Below, in pieces: positions 25,507 to 34,531 of a stretch of DNA of 37,211 nt (the stretch's first letter is position 1; every line of letters begins with the position of its first letter). Location: the NCBI RefSeq assembly GCF_000333895.2, contig NZ_ANFM02000028.1, positions 1 to 37,211 of the forward strand, in the 5' to 3' direction. Source of the stretch: Grimontia indica (lineage in GTDB: Bacteria > Pseudomonadota > Gammaproteobacteria > Enterobacterales > Vibrionaceae). A program made the translations under genes and the position numbers. The notes below the pieces were generated by a model. It saw only the letters and a list, made by a program, of their open reading frames with translations, did no database searches and was not told where the DNA came from.

Positions 25507-26050
25507 AGCCACCACATCCCAAAAGCACAACATCGAGATAATTTATTCATCACCCACAAAAATGTTTTTGGAACCTTCCATGTGAAATTCTTGTAAAAAA
25601 ATAGAACAAAAACGCGCCAATTAAAAGATTTTATACGATCGATATCACCATTTTGTTAAAATTAAGTTAATCATTTACATGTTAGCTCGGTTAGATCACG
25701 AAATTTCGTTGGCACGTGACAAAACCCCAAATGGCTATAATCATGATTCCTGTGTGTTGGGTATCATCAAGCAACTCTGATATGCCCGACACTCTGCCTT
25801 ATCAGTCAATGATAGTCAGTCTGGTGATGGTCAGCGACGACGTTAATCTATGCAGCATAAAGATGGGTGTTTGAGTCTTTCTATGGAAAATTCACCTAGC
25901 CAAACTCATACGTTTAAACACGAAATTAAACTCAAAGCGCCTGATTACGGGTCAAGATTCGAGCAGGCAACGCCAATTCGCAGTGGGTTTTGGACAACCT
26001 GAATAAAGGTTCTACGAGTTTTTAAATTTGGGTAGCTATAGGCTAGCTAA
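25507..26050. other. Gene-poor region upstream of the LacI-type gene
   Basis: About 540 bp with no convincing gene. Seen in it: A/T-rich DNA next to the regulator (25540-25680) that should hold its promoter, although no strong -35/-10 pair stands out; TATAAA-like on the minus strand near 25630; a perfect 12-bp palindrome ACGAAATTTCGT (25698-25709); and a 39-codon open frame 25883-26002 on the plus strand (starts MENSPSQTHTF) without a good ribosome-binding site. The small frame could be chance or a decayed gene end. Confidence 0.5.
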
Positions 26051-26056
26051 ACGCGA

Positions 26057-26080
26057 AAAAGCGCCTGGTCCGGCGCTTTT
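26057..26080 (-). terminator. Intrinsic terminator of the SLT-domain lipoprotein gene
   Basis: AAAAGCGCC/GGCGCTTTT (26057-26065 and 26072-26080) with loop TGGTCC; on the minus strand it is followed by TTTTTCGCG. It lies 34 bases after the gene stop. Confidence 0.87.
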
Positions 26081-26113
26081 GGTTGTCTGAAACAGGCCTT
26101 TTTGTGAAACCAG

Positions 26114-26722
26114 CTAGAATGACCACCAGCTTCGGTTATCTTCCAACTCTTCACGGCAACTTCTCAACTGCCCACCGTAAGTTTGCGCCTGGCGCTCGAC
26201 CTTTCTCGCCACTTGCATCACTTTCGGCTTGGATTTGTAAGTCCCGCGCTTAAAACCACCACGTCCTTCGTGGTAAGCAAGATACTGGTTATAAGCATCC
26301 CACTTCGAAATTCCCAGTTGCTTCTGGGTTTCGCTGGTGTACCAACCAATAAATTGCATAGCATCCCCAAAATCGGTGCGGGAGCCACCATTGCGGGTCG
26401 CTTTCTGATAATCAGACCACGCAGGGTCCTGAGCCTGTGCATACCCGTATGCACTGCTGACACGTCCCCACGGGATCACCCAGAGCACATAGTCCCGGGG
26501 AGGTAATGCATCATGAACGTAGGAGCTTTCCTGTTTCACAAACGCCATTGCGATATGGATTGGCGTTCCCCATTCATCTTCCATGTCGACCGCATCTTCG
26601 TACCAATCATCATACTGGCGGAAAATGCTGCAAATATTATCGGGATTTTTCGGTGGAGGAGCCGCACAGCCGCTCAATACCAGTGCGCTGAGAACAAGCA
26701 GCCATTTGGGAGAAATGCGCAT
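26114..26722 (-). CDS. Lytic transglycosylase-like (SLT domain) lipoprotein
   Basis: A 202-residue lipoprotein with signal and lipobox LSGC (Cys19; Ala at +2, so outer membrane). The mature part resembles the SLT/goose-lysozyme fold: the likely catalytic Glu65 sits in AFVKQESSYVHDA and is followed by AYGYAQAQDPAW and YLAYHEGRGGFKRGTY, the usual order of lytic transglycosylase motifs. It would cleave the glycan strands of peptidoglycan from the periplasmic side. It is smaller than MltC or Slt and has no accessory domain. It lies 87 bp after gshA on the same strand, with terminators on both sides. Activity is inferred from fold motifs. Confidence 0.82.
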   Translation of the reverse strand: MRISPKWLLVLSALVLSGCAAPPPKNPDNICSIFRQYDDWYEDAVDMEDEWGTPIHIAMAFVKQESSYVHDALPPRDYVLWVIPWGRVSSAYGYAQAQDPAWSDYQKATRNGGSRTDFGDAMQFIGWYTSETQKQLGISKWDAYNQYLAYHEGRGGFKRGTYKSKPKVMQVARKVERQAQTYGGQLRSCREELEDNRSWWSF

Positions 26723-26762
26723 GGGTATCCTTTCTATCTGTTGCTTTTATTGGCACATACAA

Positions 26763-26789
26763 AAACAGGCTGGGGATACCAGCCTGTTT
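26763..26789 (-). terminator. Intrinsic terminator of gshA
   Basis: Perfect 11-bp stem AAACAGGCTGG/CCAGCCTGTTT with loop GGATA; on the minus strand it is followed by TTTTTGTATG. It lies 20 bases after the gshA stop. Confidence 0.9.
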
Positions 26790-26809
26790 ATTGCTAAAGC
26801 AGTATCACA

Positions 26810-28384
26810 TCAGAGTGATACACTATCACCAAAATACTCGGCCAGATACTGCTCGAAGCTGATACCGTCGCCTTGCTCCACATCTTGCTGACGTTTCAGG
26901 CTGGCTTCGCTTTCTGCTTCAAACTGCTGCTTAGAGAAAGTCTCGTAGTCACCCTGGGCAAACAAGGCCTGATTGTCTTTAGCAATGCCAATACCCACTT
27001 TACCGATGCTTTCATTATCGAGTACATCTTTCAGTAGTTTCGCTGATAGGGTTTTATCCGGGTTGTCGAACCAGCCTGACAGCTCGTTGCAAACAGACTG
27101 GTACTTATCGCCGCCGTAAGCTTTGTCCATCACAATTGCCAGTTCAGCCAGATCAGCAAAGACACGGCGTCCCCACTCGGCTTGCGTCAGTTGTTCACCA
27201 TCGCAGCCAATTTGCAGCGTCAGACCCGGTTTACGTCCTTCCAACACCACTTTGTTCCAGTTCTCGCGCCAGCATTGCAGCTCACAATCTGTCATGGGTG
27301 CTGACTCGGACAGCGCACACCAAGTAATAAACAAGTCGAGGAAGTAAACCTGATAGTCATCAATGCCCACCGGGCTGAACGGGTTCACATCCAGCGAGCG
27401 AACTTCGATGTATTCAACACCGCCGCGCTCCAACGCTTCAGACGGTTTTTCACCACTTTTCGCCACTCGCTTTGGACGAATCGGCGCGTACAGTTCGTTT
27501 TCTATCTGGAGCACATTGCTGTTGAGCTGACGATAACCGTTTTCGTCTTTTACGCCGATCTTGGCAAAATCTGCGGATGGCGTACCAATCGCCGCGCGAA
27601 CACCTCGCAGGTATTGCTCTAGACTATCAAAACCAATCTTCAGGCTGCTTTGTGCATTATTGGTGTAGCCCAAGTCACTGAGACGAAGTGAGGTTGCGTA
27701 TGGCAGATAGCAGGTACCTTTGCCCACTTCTTTAAAATCCAGTTTCGACTCAGTTTTGTTGATAAAAGATCCACACAGCGCTGGTGAGGCACCGAACAGA
27801 TAAGGGATCATCCAACCAAAGCGGTAGTAATTTCGGATCAAACCAAAATACGCTTCAGAGACGGATTCCTGTCTTGCGTACGGTGCCTGATCGCCAAACA
27901 ACTGCTGCCAGAAACTGCTTGGGAACGAGAAATTGAAATGCACGCCGGAGATGATTTGCATCACGCTGCCATAGCGGTGCTTCAAACCCTGGCGGTACAG
28001 GGTCTTCATTCGACCTACGTTTGACGAACCGTACTGTGCCAAGGTGATGTCATCTTCGTTCGCGACATAACAAGGCATCGACATTGGCCACAACGATTCT
28101 TCGCCCAGTGTGCGATAGGTGAATCGATGAATGTCCTGCAGTTGCGAGATCATTTCAGGCACGGAATAGGTCACCGGCGTGATGAATTCCAGCAATTGCT
28201 CGGCGAAGTCGGTGGTAATCCATTGATGAGTCAGGGCAGAGCCTAACGCTTTTGGATGGGCGTCGGAGGACAGCGTGCCTTGGGGTGTGATGCGCAATGC
28301 TTCGCGTTCAACACCTCGGCCTATGCCTTTAAGCGCTTCCGGATTTGCGGAGAACGCTTCCAACCTTTGGGAGAAACTAGTCAA
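26810..28384 (-). CDS. gshA: Glutamate-cysteine ligase
   Basis: Makes gamma-glutamylcysteine from Glu, Cys and ATP, the rate-limiting step of glutathione synthesis. The 524-residue protein is close to the proteobacterial type (E. coli 518): [13 protein letters not shown] near the N-terminus is the ATP/metal-binding start, [18 protein letters not shown] and [10 protein letters not shown] follow, and [18 protein letters not shown] is near the substrate site. The start is a TTG codon (28382-28384) with a weak ribosome-binding site; E. coli gshA also uses TTG, so this is accepted and suggests low translation. In E. coli and vibrios luxS follows gshA; here an SLT lipoprotein does. Confidence 0.97.
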   Translation of the reverse strand: MTSFSQRLEAFSANPEALKGIGRGVEREALRITPQGTLSSDAHPKALGSALTHQWITTDFAEQLLEFITPVTYSVPEMISQLQDIHRFTYRTLGEESLWPMSMPCYVANEDDITLAQYGSSNVGRMKTLYRQGLKHRYGSVMQIISGVHFNFSFPSSFWQQLFGDQAPYARQESVSEAYFGLIRNYYRFGWMIPYLFGASPALCGSFINKTESKLDFKEVGKGTCYLPYATSLRLSDLGYTNNAQSSLKIGFDSLEQYLRGVRAAIGTPSADFAKIGVKDENGYRQLNSNVLQIENELYAPIRPKRVAKSGEKPSEALERGGVEYIEVRSLDVNPFSPVGIDDYQVYFLDLFITWCALSESAPMTDCELQCWRENWNKVVLEGRKPGLTLQIGCDGEQLTQAEWGRRVFADLAELAIVMDKAYGGDKYQSVCNELSGWFDNPDKTLSAKLLKDVLDNESIGKVGIGIAKDNQALFAQGDYETFSKQQFEAESEASLKRQQDVEQGDGISFEQYLAEYFGDSVSL

Positions 28385-28496
28385 GGCTGCACTCGTTTAT
28401 TGTCATAAAGCAGTAAGATGGCTAAGCATAATCACTCTTGGTGGCAAAAGCCATCTCACTGTATTTACTCTTGGCTTCCCTGCCGAAGTTTAGGGG

Positions 28497-31325
28497 TTAA
28501 TTCTCAACCACTAAACGCTTTACGGGCAGTCCCAGTGTGGAAAGTGCAGGTTCAAGTGTCGCCGCATCTCCCACAATAATCACCTGATACGCGTCAGGTT
28601 CGAACCATTTTGCCGCCAGTGCATTGAGGGTTTCCTTTGAAACCGTCTCAATAATGGCTCTCTGCTGCGCTTTGTAATCTGACGACAACTTATGGCGCAT
28701 CATGTTGGCAATAAGACCGGCTTTATCACCAGGCGTTTCATAGCTCAACGCATCTTTTTGGCCTACGGCAAGTCGCAGGAACTTCAACTCATCGTCAGTG
28801 ATGCCACTTGACGCCATCTCGTTGAGTTCATTTTGCATTTCGCGGACGGTATCGACCGTACTGTCTGCGCGCACTTGCGCCTGAAATACGACACGGCCTG
28901 TGTCCTGATTGCCCACTACATAGCCGCCAGCTCCATAAGTGTAGCCTTTGTCCTCACGAAGATTCAGGTTAAGGCGCGAGTTGAAATTTCCAGCCAAGTT
29001 GAAGTTTGCCAGTTGGGTTTTGAACATCTCACCAGTTGCGTCATAAGGCATAGCGTGACGTACCATTTGCACCACACTTTGCGGCGCGCCCGGTTTGTCC
29101 ACCAGCCAAATCTGCGATTGTGGATATTGCTTGAGCTCTGCTGGCGCTGGCGCAGTGGCCTTATTCCCTTTCCAGCGGCTCAAGCCGTTCACTTTAGACA
29201 GTAAGGTTTGCTTATCAATGTCTCCGACCGCAATCAGTCGCGCATTGTCGGGCGTATAATTATCTGCATAGAACTGTTTCACATCATCAAGCGTCAGACC
29301 ACTCAAAGTTTCCCTGGTACCTTCTGACGGCAAAGCGTGCCAGGGGTCACTGTAGAGCACTTCACGTCTGGCCTGCCCCGCCTGCCATTGCGGCGTTTGG
29401 TGACTGAAATGAATACCTTCCAGTGCCTGCTTCTTTAAGCGGTCGAAATCTGCTTCATCAAAGCGCGGGTTAAACAGCATGTCCCCCGCAAGCGTCAGGG
29501 TTTCACGCAGGTTTTTGGTCAATGAGGAAACACTGATTGTGGTACCACGTGATGACGCGCTGATACTGATGCTTGAGCCAAGGCGATCTAACTCAGCAGC
29601 AATATCTTCACTGCTTCGATTGGTCGTGCCTTCAGATATCAAATCTGCCGTCAGAGACGCCAATCCATTTTTGCCTTTTGGCTCCATCAAACTTCCGGCA
29701 GGAAGCACCAGATGCACAGTCACTGTCGGCGTTTCGTTTGATTCAGCGCCGGAGATCTCAATCCCATTGCCCAGCTTGGCGTGATAAAGCTCAGGTACTT
29801 TCACCGATACTGAACCGTTAGGGGCCGGCGGTACGCTGCGATCAAACGTTTCCGGGGTGTAACGCATCACCTGCTTTTCTGACTCACCGGATGATATCGC
29901 CCGGGTTGCGGTGTAGTTTTGCTCAGCCGCTTGCAGGCGTTGTTGACCTCTAGGCACCACTGACACATTCACCGAAGGCTGTTGCCACACAAAGCGGCTA
30001 AAGGCATTTTCCACGTCTTGGGTGGTCACGCCATTCAGCTCATCAAGCCAGCTTGCCAGCCTATCTGGGTCACCATAAAAGGTTTCATTCGACGCAAGCT
30101 GGGAAACCTTACCCTGCACACTTTGCAGGCCAAACACGGCACCTGCTTCCGCGCTGCCTTTCACCTGTTCCAGATCGTCTTCTTTGATGCCGCGGACTTT
30201 GAGTGAATCCAGCACCTTCATCACATCACCGCGAAGCTCGCTAAGATCCTGATCACGGTTACCTAACACGTAGAGTTGGAAATTACAGGAAAGCTCTGCA
30301 CAATCCTGATAGGCACTGGCACTGAGCGCTTTCCCCGGTTTCACCAAATCTTGATACAGCAGGCTGTTTCGCCCTTGTCCTAGCACCGAGCCCAACATAT
30401 CGATCGCCACGCGGGAATCCGCACCCGGGTATTCGGTTGGCCAGCTCATCACCAGCATTGGCTGCTGAATATTGTCTTCGAGCGTCACAAAACGGTCAGC
30501 GTCAATAGTCAGAGGCCATTTGTCCGCCGCTTTCACTTCCGGCCCACGCTGGATATCACCAAAGTATTTGTTCACCCACTTCAGTGTCTGCTCAACATCG
30601 ATATCACCACCAATGGTTAGCGTGGCATTGTTCGGGCCATACCAACGCAAGAAGAAGGCTTTCAAATCGTCAACATCAACGCCGTTCAAATCCTCTACAT
30701 AGCCAATCGTCGGCCAGCTGTAAGGGTGAGTTGGCGGATAAAGCGCCGCGGCCAGCGTTTCATGGACCAGACCATACGGGCGGTTTTCAAAGTTCTGTGC
30801 CCGTTCGTTTTTCACCGTGTCACGCTGGATTTCGAACTTACGCTGGGAGACCGCTTCAAGCAGAAAACCCATTCTGTCCGATTCCAGCCACAGCATTTTT
30901 TCCAGCTCATTGGCAGGCACGGTTTGATAGTAGTTGGTGCGGTCGCGGTTAGTGGTGCCATTGACGCTACCACCAGATTCGGTAACAAACTTGAAATGCT
31001 GCTGATCGCCGACATGCTTCGAGCCCTGAAACATCATGTGCTCGAAGAAATGCGCAAAGCCAGATTTACCTGGCTCTTCACGCGCGGAGCCGACATGATA
31101 TGTCACGTCCACATGCACCAGAGGATCAGAATCATCCGGATGCAAGACCACTGTCAGGCCGTTGTCCAGCTGGTATTTTTGATAAGGAATCGACGGGGTG
31201 TTCTCGCCTGCTTTCTCTTGTTCGATAAACGTGATGCCTTCGGGCAATGAAGGCTGGGAAGTGGCCTGATACACGCCACAACCCGACAGCCCTAATACAG
31301 CGGCAGTGAGGATAAAATAACGCAC
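28497..31325 (-). CDS. M16-family zinc metallopeptidase lipoprotein
   Basis: A 942-residue two-lobe pitrilysin/insulinase-family protease. Lipoprotein signal with lipobox LSGC (Cys16; Gly at +2). The first lobe carries the inverted zinc motif HFFEH (His92, Glu95, His96) and the third ligand Glu174 in VKNERAQN, so it is catalytically complete. The second lobe has lost zinc ligands but keeps the Arg/Tyr motif LREDKGYTYGAGGYV that shapes the active site. The start codon is GTG with AAAGGATA before it. Substrates are unknown; a periplasmic or outer-membrane peptide-clearing role is likely. It lies between gshA (112-bp gap) and yqaA, 21 bp after yqaA, so probably in one operon with yqaBA. Confidence 0.93.
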   Translation of the reverse strand: MRYFILTAAVLGLSGCGVYQATSQPSLPEGITFIEQEKAGENTPSIPYQKYQLDNGLTVVLHPDDSDPLVHVDVTYHVGSAREEPGKSGFAHFFEHMMFQGSKHVGDQQHFKFVTESGGSVNGTTNRDRTNYYQTVPANELEKMLWLESDRMGFLLEAVSQRKFEIQRDTVKNERAQNFENRPYGLVHETLAAALYPPTHPYSWPTIGYVEDLNGVDVDDLKAFFLRWYGPNNATLTIGGDIDVEQTLKWVNKYFGDIQRGPEVKAADKWPLTIDADRFVTLEDNIQQPMLVMSWPTEYPGADSRVAIDMLGSVLGQGRNSLLYQDLVKPGKALSASAYQDCAELSCNFQLYVLGNRDQDLSELRGDVMKVLDSLKVRGIKEDDLEQVKGSAEAGAVFGLQSVQGKVSQLASNETFYGDPDRLASWLDELNGVTTQDVENAFSRFVWQQPSVNVSVVPRGQQRLQAAEQNYTATRAISSGESEKQVMRYTPETFDRSVPPAPNGSVSVKVPELYHAKLGNGIEISGAESNETPTVTVHLVLPAGSLMEPKGKNGLASLTADLISEGTTNRSSEDIAAELDRLGSSISISASSRGTTISVSSLTKNLRETLTLAGDMLFNPRFDEADFDRLKKQALEGIHFSHQTPQWQAGQARREVLYSDPWHALPSEGTRETLSGLTLDDVKQFYADNYTPDNARLIAVGDIDKQTLLSKVNGLSRWKGNKATAPAPAELKQYPQSQIWLVDKPGAPQSVVQMVRHAMPYDATGEMFKTQLANFNLAGNFNSRLNLNLREDKGYTYGAGGYVVGNQDTGRVVFQAQVRADSTVDTVREMQNELNEMASSGITDDELKFLRLAVGQKDALSYETPGDKAGLIANMMRHKLSSDYKAQQRAIIETVSKETLNALAAKWFEPDAYQVIIVGDAATLEPALSTLGLPVKRLVVEN

Positions 31326-31346
31326 TAACTATCCTTTCTATGATCG

Positions 31347-31778
31347 TTAAAAAAGAAGGCCTCGGGTGACCAGTGCCAGAATGAGATAACGCAGCGCTTT
31401 ACCTATCGCTATCAAGATCCAGCACCAACGTTGTTTGAGTCTCAGCCATCCGGCAGCAAGACAAAGGGGGTCACCAATAATAGGAAGCCAGCTTAGCAGC
31501 AAGGTCCAGTAACCGTAACGTTGCAGCCAGCTAATGGCTCTTTGACCGTGTTTTTGGCTAAGGGTTCGCGCAGGAATAAAACGGCCTATCCAATAGTTGG
31601 TCATGCCACCAAGGGTATTACCCAAAGTCGCCACCATGACCAGTATGGCTATACCGTAATCACTCTGTTTAAGAAGGTAAATCAGGTTGGCTTCTGAGCC
31701 ACCGGGAAGCAAGGTTGCGCTGAGAAAACCGGTCGAAAACAAGACCCACAGCGCAGAGTCACCACTAATCCAATCCAA
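31347..31778 (-). CDS. yqaA: Inner membrane protein YqaA (DedA/SNARE-associated family)
   Basis: A 143-residue membrane protein of the DedA/VTT superfamily, some members of which move undecaprenyl phosphate or other lipids; the role of YqaA itself is not known. GFLSATLLPGGSEANLIYLL, GNTLGGMTNYWIGRF and the C-terminal GKALRYLILAL match E. coli YqaA closely. About four hydrophobic segments. The start is a TTG codon inside the end of yqaB (14-bp overlap); no ATG gives a full N-terminus. In E. coli yqaB-yqaA-gshA is the same order, without the M16 gene in between. Confidence 0.9.
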   Translation of the reverse strand: MDWISGDSALWVLFSTGFLSATLLPGGSEANLIYLLKQSDYGIAILVMVATLGNTLGGMTNYWIGRFIPARTLSQKHGQRAISWLQRYGYWTLLLSWLPIIGDPLCLAAGWLRLKQRWCWILIAIGKALRYLILALVTRGLLF

Positions 31779-32352
31779 CGTCTGTCACCCGTACATCTAT
31801 GACATCCATCCCTGCTGCGGCCGCAGCGTCAATGCCAAATATCGCGTCTTCAAACACCAGACACCTTTCCGGTGACACATTCATGAGCTGCGCACAGTGC
31901 AAAAAGGTATCCGGCGCAGGTTTGTGGGCAGAGACCTGATCCGCCCCCACCACATAATCAAACAAATGGAGAAGCCCTGATTTCTCCAGCATTCTCGTCG
32001 CAATATCAGTCAAGGTTCCTGTTCCTACTGCCATCGGCTTTTGGCCTGCATAGTATTTAGCCACTTCAACAAACGGCAGTTGCTCAAGATGATCTTCCAT
32101 CAGATATTTGAAAGACTGCGTTTTGTGGTCAGCCAATATTTGGGGCTCAATCGCCAGCTCTAACTCTTTCACCAAAGTTTGAGCCGTCAAAATCGTCGGA
32201 CTGCCACCACGGGAGTGATACCAACTTTCATCAACCTCAAACCCAAAGTCAGAGGCTGTTTGCTGCCAGGCTGCAAAGTGCGCAGGCATGGAATCGAGCA
32301 GAGTGCCATCGAGGTCGAAAATTAGCGCTTCGTATTTGTCGTAACGACTCAT
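31765..32352 (-). CDS. yqaB: Fructose-1-phosphate/6-phosphogluconate phosphatase YqaB (HAD family)
   Basis: Cytosolic HAD phosphatase; the E. coli protein acts on fructose-1-phosphate and 6-phosphogluconate. The 195-residue protein has motif I DLDGTLLDSMPAH (13-25), a small cap, motif II in VGTGT, the conserved Lys in SAHKPAPDTF and motif IV FEDAIFGIDAAAAAGM. The ATG overlaps the stop of the oxidoreductase gene by one base (TAATG) and the end overlaps yqaA, so three genes are coupled. Substrate is taken from E. coli. Confidence 0.92.
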   Translation of the reverse strand: MSRYDKYEALIFDLDGTLLDSMPAHFAAWQQTASDFGFEVDESWYHSRGGSPTILTAQTLVKELELAIEPQILADHKTQSFKYLMEDHLEQLPFVEVAKYYAGQKPMAVGTGTLTDIATRMLEKSGLLHLFDYVVGADQVSAHKPAPDTFLHCAQLMNVSPERCLVFEDAIFGIDAAAAAGMDVIDVRVTDVGLD

Positions 32353-33287
32353 TATTGCGGGATCTCCAAAAGAATTTTTCCGCGGGTTCTGCCGCTTTGG
32401 ATTTCGACATGCGCCTGAACACCGTCTTCAAGTGGATAAATTTTACTGATTTCGATGGTAAGCGATTTGTCCGACACCGCATTCAGCAGCGCATCAAGTT
32501 GGGTAACATTCGGCTGTACCAGCATCCCCTGAGCAATGACACCGCGTTTCTCTGCCGCTTCAATAATGCGCGGAGCCGTAATAGTTGGCACAGTGACCAC
32601 ACGACCACCGGCTTTCACCGAAGCTAGTGCCGCTTCGCCAACATCGCCGCCCATCAGGTCAATCAGAACATCAATGTCCTGAACCTGCTGTTCAAGTGGT
32701 GCTTTGCCATAATCCAAAGCGATAGCCCCCAACGAGGAAACAAACTCTGCATTTTTGGCGGAACAGCTGGCATAGACATCTGCACCCTTTGCTTTCGCCA
32801 ACTGGATAGCGATATGGCCAACACCGCCTGCGCCTGCCAGGATCAGTACTTTGTCGTCTTTGGTCGTATTGACTAACTCAAGCGCCTGCAAAGCAGTCAG
32901 ACCCGCAACGGGAAGCGTTGAGGCTTGCTCCAAAGATACATCCTCTGGCACAAAAGAGAGCGCGTCAGAAGGCGCGCAAAGATACTGACCATACCCTCCA
33001 CCTTCAACAATACGACCCACGACACGATCACCAGCCTTAAACGTTGCGCTATCCTGCACGACCACACCTGCTGCATCAAAGCCAGGCGTCCAGGGCAAGC
33101 TGTCTTTGATTTTCTCTGCGCCCCAACCAAGACCCGCACGGGTTTTGGCATCGATTGGGTTAACGCCTGCGAACGCCACTTTCACCAGTATCTGGCCTTC
33201 AGATGGGTTGGGAATATCGGTTTGTTGCAGCTTGAGGGTATCTGGTTCACCGAAAGCAGTGATCGCAAGTTGGAGGTTCTTTGGCAT
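32352..33287 (-). CDS. Zinc-free quinone oxidoreductase-like protein (MDR superfamily)
   Basis: NADP(H)-dependent oxidoreductase of the quinone oxidoreductase branch of the medium-chain dehydrogenases. The 311-residue protein has an N-terminal GroES-like domain (about 1-120; VAFAGVNPIDAKTRAGLGW, GFDAAGVV) and a Rossmann nucleotide site ILAGAGGVGHIAIQLAKAKG (about 146-165). The Cys/His zinc ligands of alcohol dehydrogenases are absent. The frame is open 46 codons upstream (to 33425), into the oadB terminator; the ATG at 33287 (MPKNLQLAITAFGEPDTL) has AAGGATG and fits the family. First gene of a coupled set with yqaB and yqaA. The substrate is unknown. Confidence 0.9.
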   Translation of the reverse strand: MPKNLQLAITAFGEPDTLKLQQTDIPNPSEGQILVKVAFAGVNPIDAKTRAGLGWGAEKIKDSLPWTPGFDAAGVVVQDSATFKAGDRVVGRIVEGGGYGQYLCAPSDALSFVPEDVSLEQASTLPVAGLTALQALELVNTTKDDKVLILAGAGGVGHIAIQLAKAKGADVYASCSAKNAEFVSSLGAIALDYGKAPLEQQVQDIDVLIDLMGGDVGEAALASVKAGGRVVTVPTITAPRIIEAAEKRGVIAQGMLVQPNVTQLDALLNAVSDKSLTIEISKIYPLEDGVQAHVEIQSGRTRGKILLEIPQ

Positions 33288-33334
33288 GGTTTCATCCTTT
33301 TTCTGCACCAGCATTTTTTCCAGTGTTAATAAAA

Positions 33335-33363
33335 AAGGCGGAAGACTCAATGCCTTCCGCCTT
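33335..33363 (-). terminator. Intrinsic terminator of the oad operon
   Basis: AAGGCGGAAG/CTTCCGCCTT (33335-33344 and 33354-33363) with a 9-base loop; on the minus strand it ends in TTTTTTATTAA. It lies 27 bases after the oadB stop and before the oxidoreductase gene. Confidence 0.92.
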
Positions 33364-33390
33364 ATTATTTTGTGAGCGTATTTTAAAGGG

Positions 33391-34521
33391 TTAGCCAACC
33401 AGTGCCAGCAGAACACCTGCTGCAACCGCTGAGCCCAATACGCCTGCGACGTTTGGCCCCATTGCGTGCATCAACAGGAAGTTATGCGGGTTGGAATCAA
33501 GACCTACCTTGTTAACCACACGTGCAGCCATAGGTACAGCCGAAACACCTGCCGCACCAATCAGTGGGTTGATGTTGTCTTTGCTGTATTTGTTCAAAAG
33601 CTTAGCCATCAATACGCCAGCCGCTGTACCGATACTGAACGCGACCGCACCCAGTACCAGAATACCCAGCGTTTCAAACTTCAGGAATGATTCCGCCTGA
33701 AGCTTAGAACCCACAGCAAGACCCAGGAAGATGGTCACGATGTTGATCAACTCGTTTTGCGCCGTGTTTGACAGACGGTCAACCACACCACATTCACGCA
33801 TCAGATTACCCAGACAGAACATACCAACCAGCGGTGTCGCAGAAGGCAGGAACAGAATCGCCATCATCAGTACCGCCAATGGGAAGATGATTTTCTCTGT
33901 CTTAGACACGTGACGCAGTTGCTGCATCTCGATCTTACGCTCTTCCTCGTTGGTCAGCAGCTTCATGATTGGCGGCTGGATAATTGGCACCAGCGCCATG
34001 TAGCTGTATGCCGCAACCGCAATAGCACCCAGCAGGTCTGGAGAGAGGCGACTGGCAAGGAAGATGGCTGTTGGGCCGTCCGCACCACCGATAATAGCGA
34101 TAGATGCCGCATCTGCCAGCGAGAACTCCATGCCAGGAATCAGGTTCAGCAAGATGGCACCAAACAAGGTGGCGAAGATACCAAACTGCGCAGCCGCGCC
34201 CAGCCAAAGGGTACGAGGGTTAGCAATCAATGCACCAAAGTCAGTCATCGCACCCACGCCCATAAAGATCAGCAGTGGGAAGATTCCAGACTCAATGCCA
34301 ACGTAGTAGACGTAGTAAAGCACACCGCCTGGCTCGGTAAAGCCGGCATTCGGGATGTTCGCCAATACCGCACCAAAACCGATTGGTAGCAGCAGCAAGG
34401 GCTCAAAGCCTTTGCGAATGGCAAGAAACAAAAGAATACAACCGACAGTGATCATCACCAGTTGGCCAAATTCAAAGTTGGCCAGACCGGTTTCACTCCA
34501 GAGGATTAACAAACCTTCCAT
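33391..34521 (-). CDS. oadB: Oxaloacetate decarboxylase beta subunit (Na+ pump)
   Basis: Integral membrane subunit that removes CO2 from carboxybiotin and couples it to export of Na+. The 376-residue protein has about nine to eleven hydrophobic segments; the conserved [12 protein letters not shown] holds the Asp (near residue 142 here) known to take part in Na+ binding in the Klebsiella enzyme, and the C-terminal [20 protein letters not shown] is the other family signature. It is shorter than the 433-residue Klebsiella form but matches the vibrio type. Ten bases after oadA; last gene of the operon. Confidence 0.97.
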   Translation of the reverse strand: MEGLLILWSETGLANFEFGQLVMITVGCILLFLAIRKGFEPLLLLPIGFGAVLANIPNAGFTEPGGVLYYVYYVGIESGIFPLLIFMGVGAMTDFGALIANPRTLWLGAAAQFGIFATLFGAILLNLIPGMEFSLADAASIAIIGGADGPTAIFLASRLSPDLLGAIAVAAYSYMALVPIIQPPIMKLLTNEEERKIEMQQLRHVSKTEKIIFPLAVLMMAILFLPSATPLVGMFCLGNLMRECGVVDRLSNTAQNELINIVTIFLGLAVGSKLQAESFLKFETLGILVLGAVAFSIGTAAGVLMAKLLNKYSKDNINPLIGAAGVSAVPMAARVVNKVGLDSNPHNFLLMHAMGPNVAGVLGSAVAAGVLLALVG

Positions 34522-34531
34522 GATTTTCCTC

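Noticed and set aside
25698-25709. ACGAAATTTCGT as the operator of the LacI-type regulator
   Set aside because: It lies about 190 bp upstream of the regulator, lacks the central CG of typical LacI-family operators, and no second copy was seen near the binding-protein gene.
28416-28456. Stem AGATGGCT/AGCCATCT between gshA and the M16 gene as a terminator
   Set aside because: The 25-base loop and lack of a T run make it unconvincing.
33910-34389. 159-codon plus-strand frame opposite oadB
   Set aside because: It is antisense to a highly conserved membrane protein; the translation is polar and low in complexity, with no ribosome-binding site or domain.
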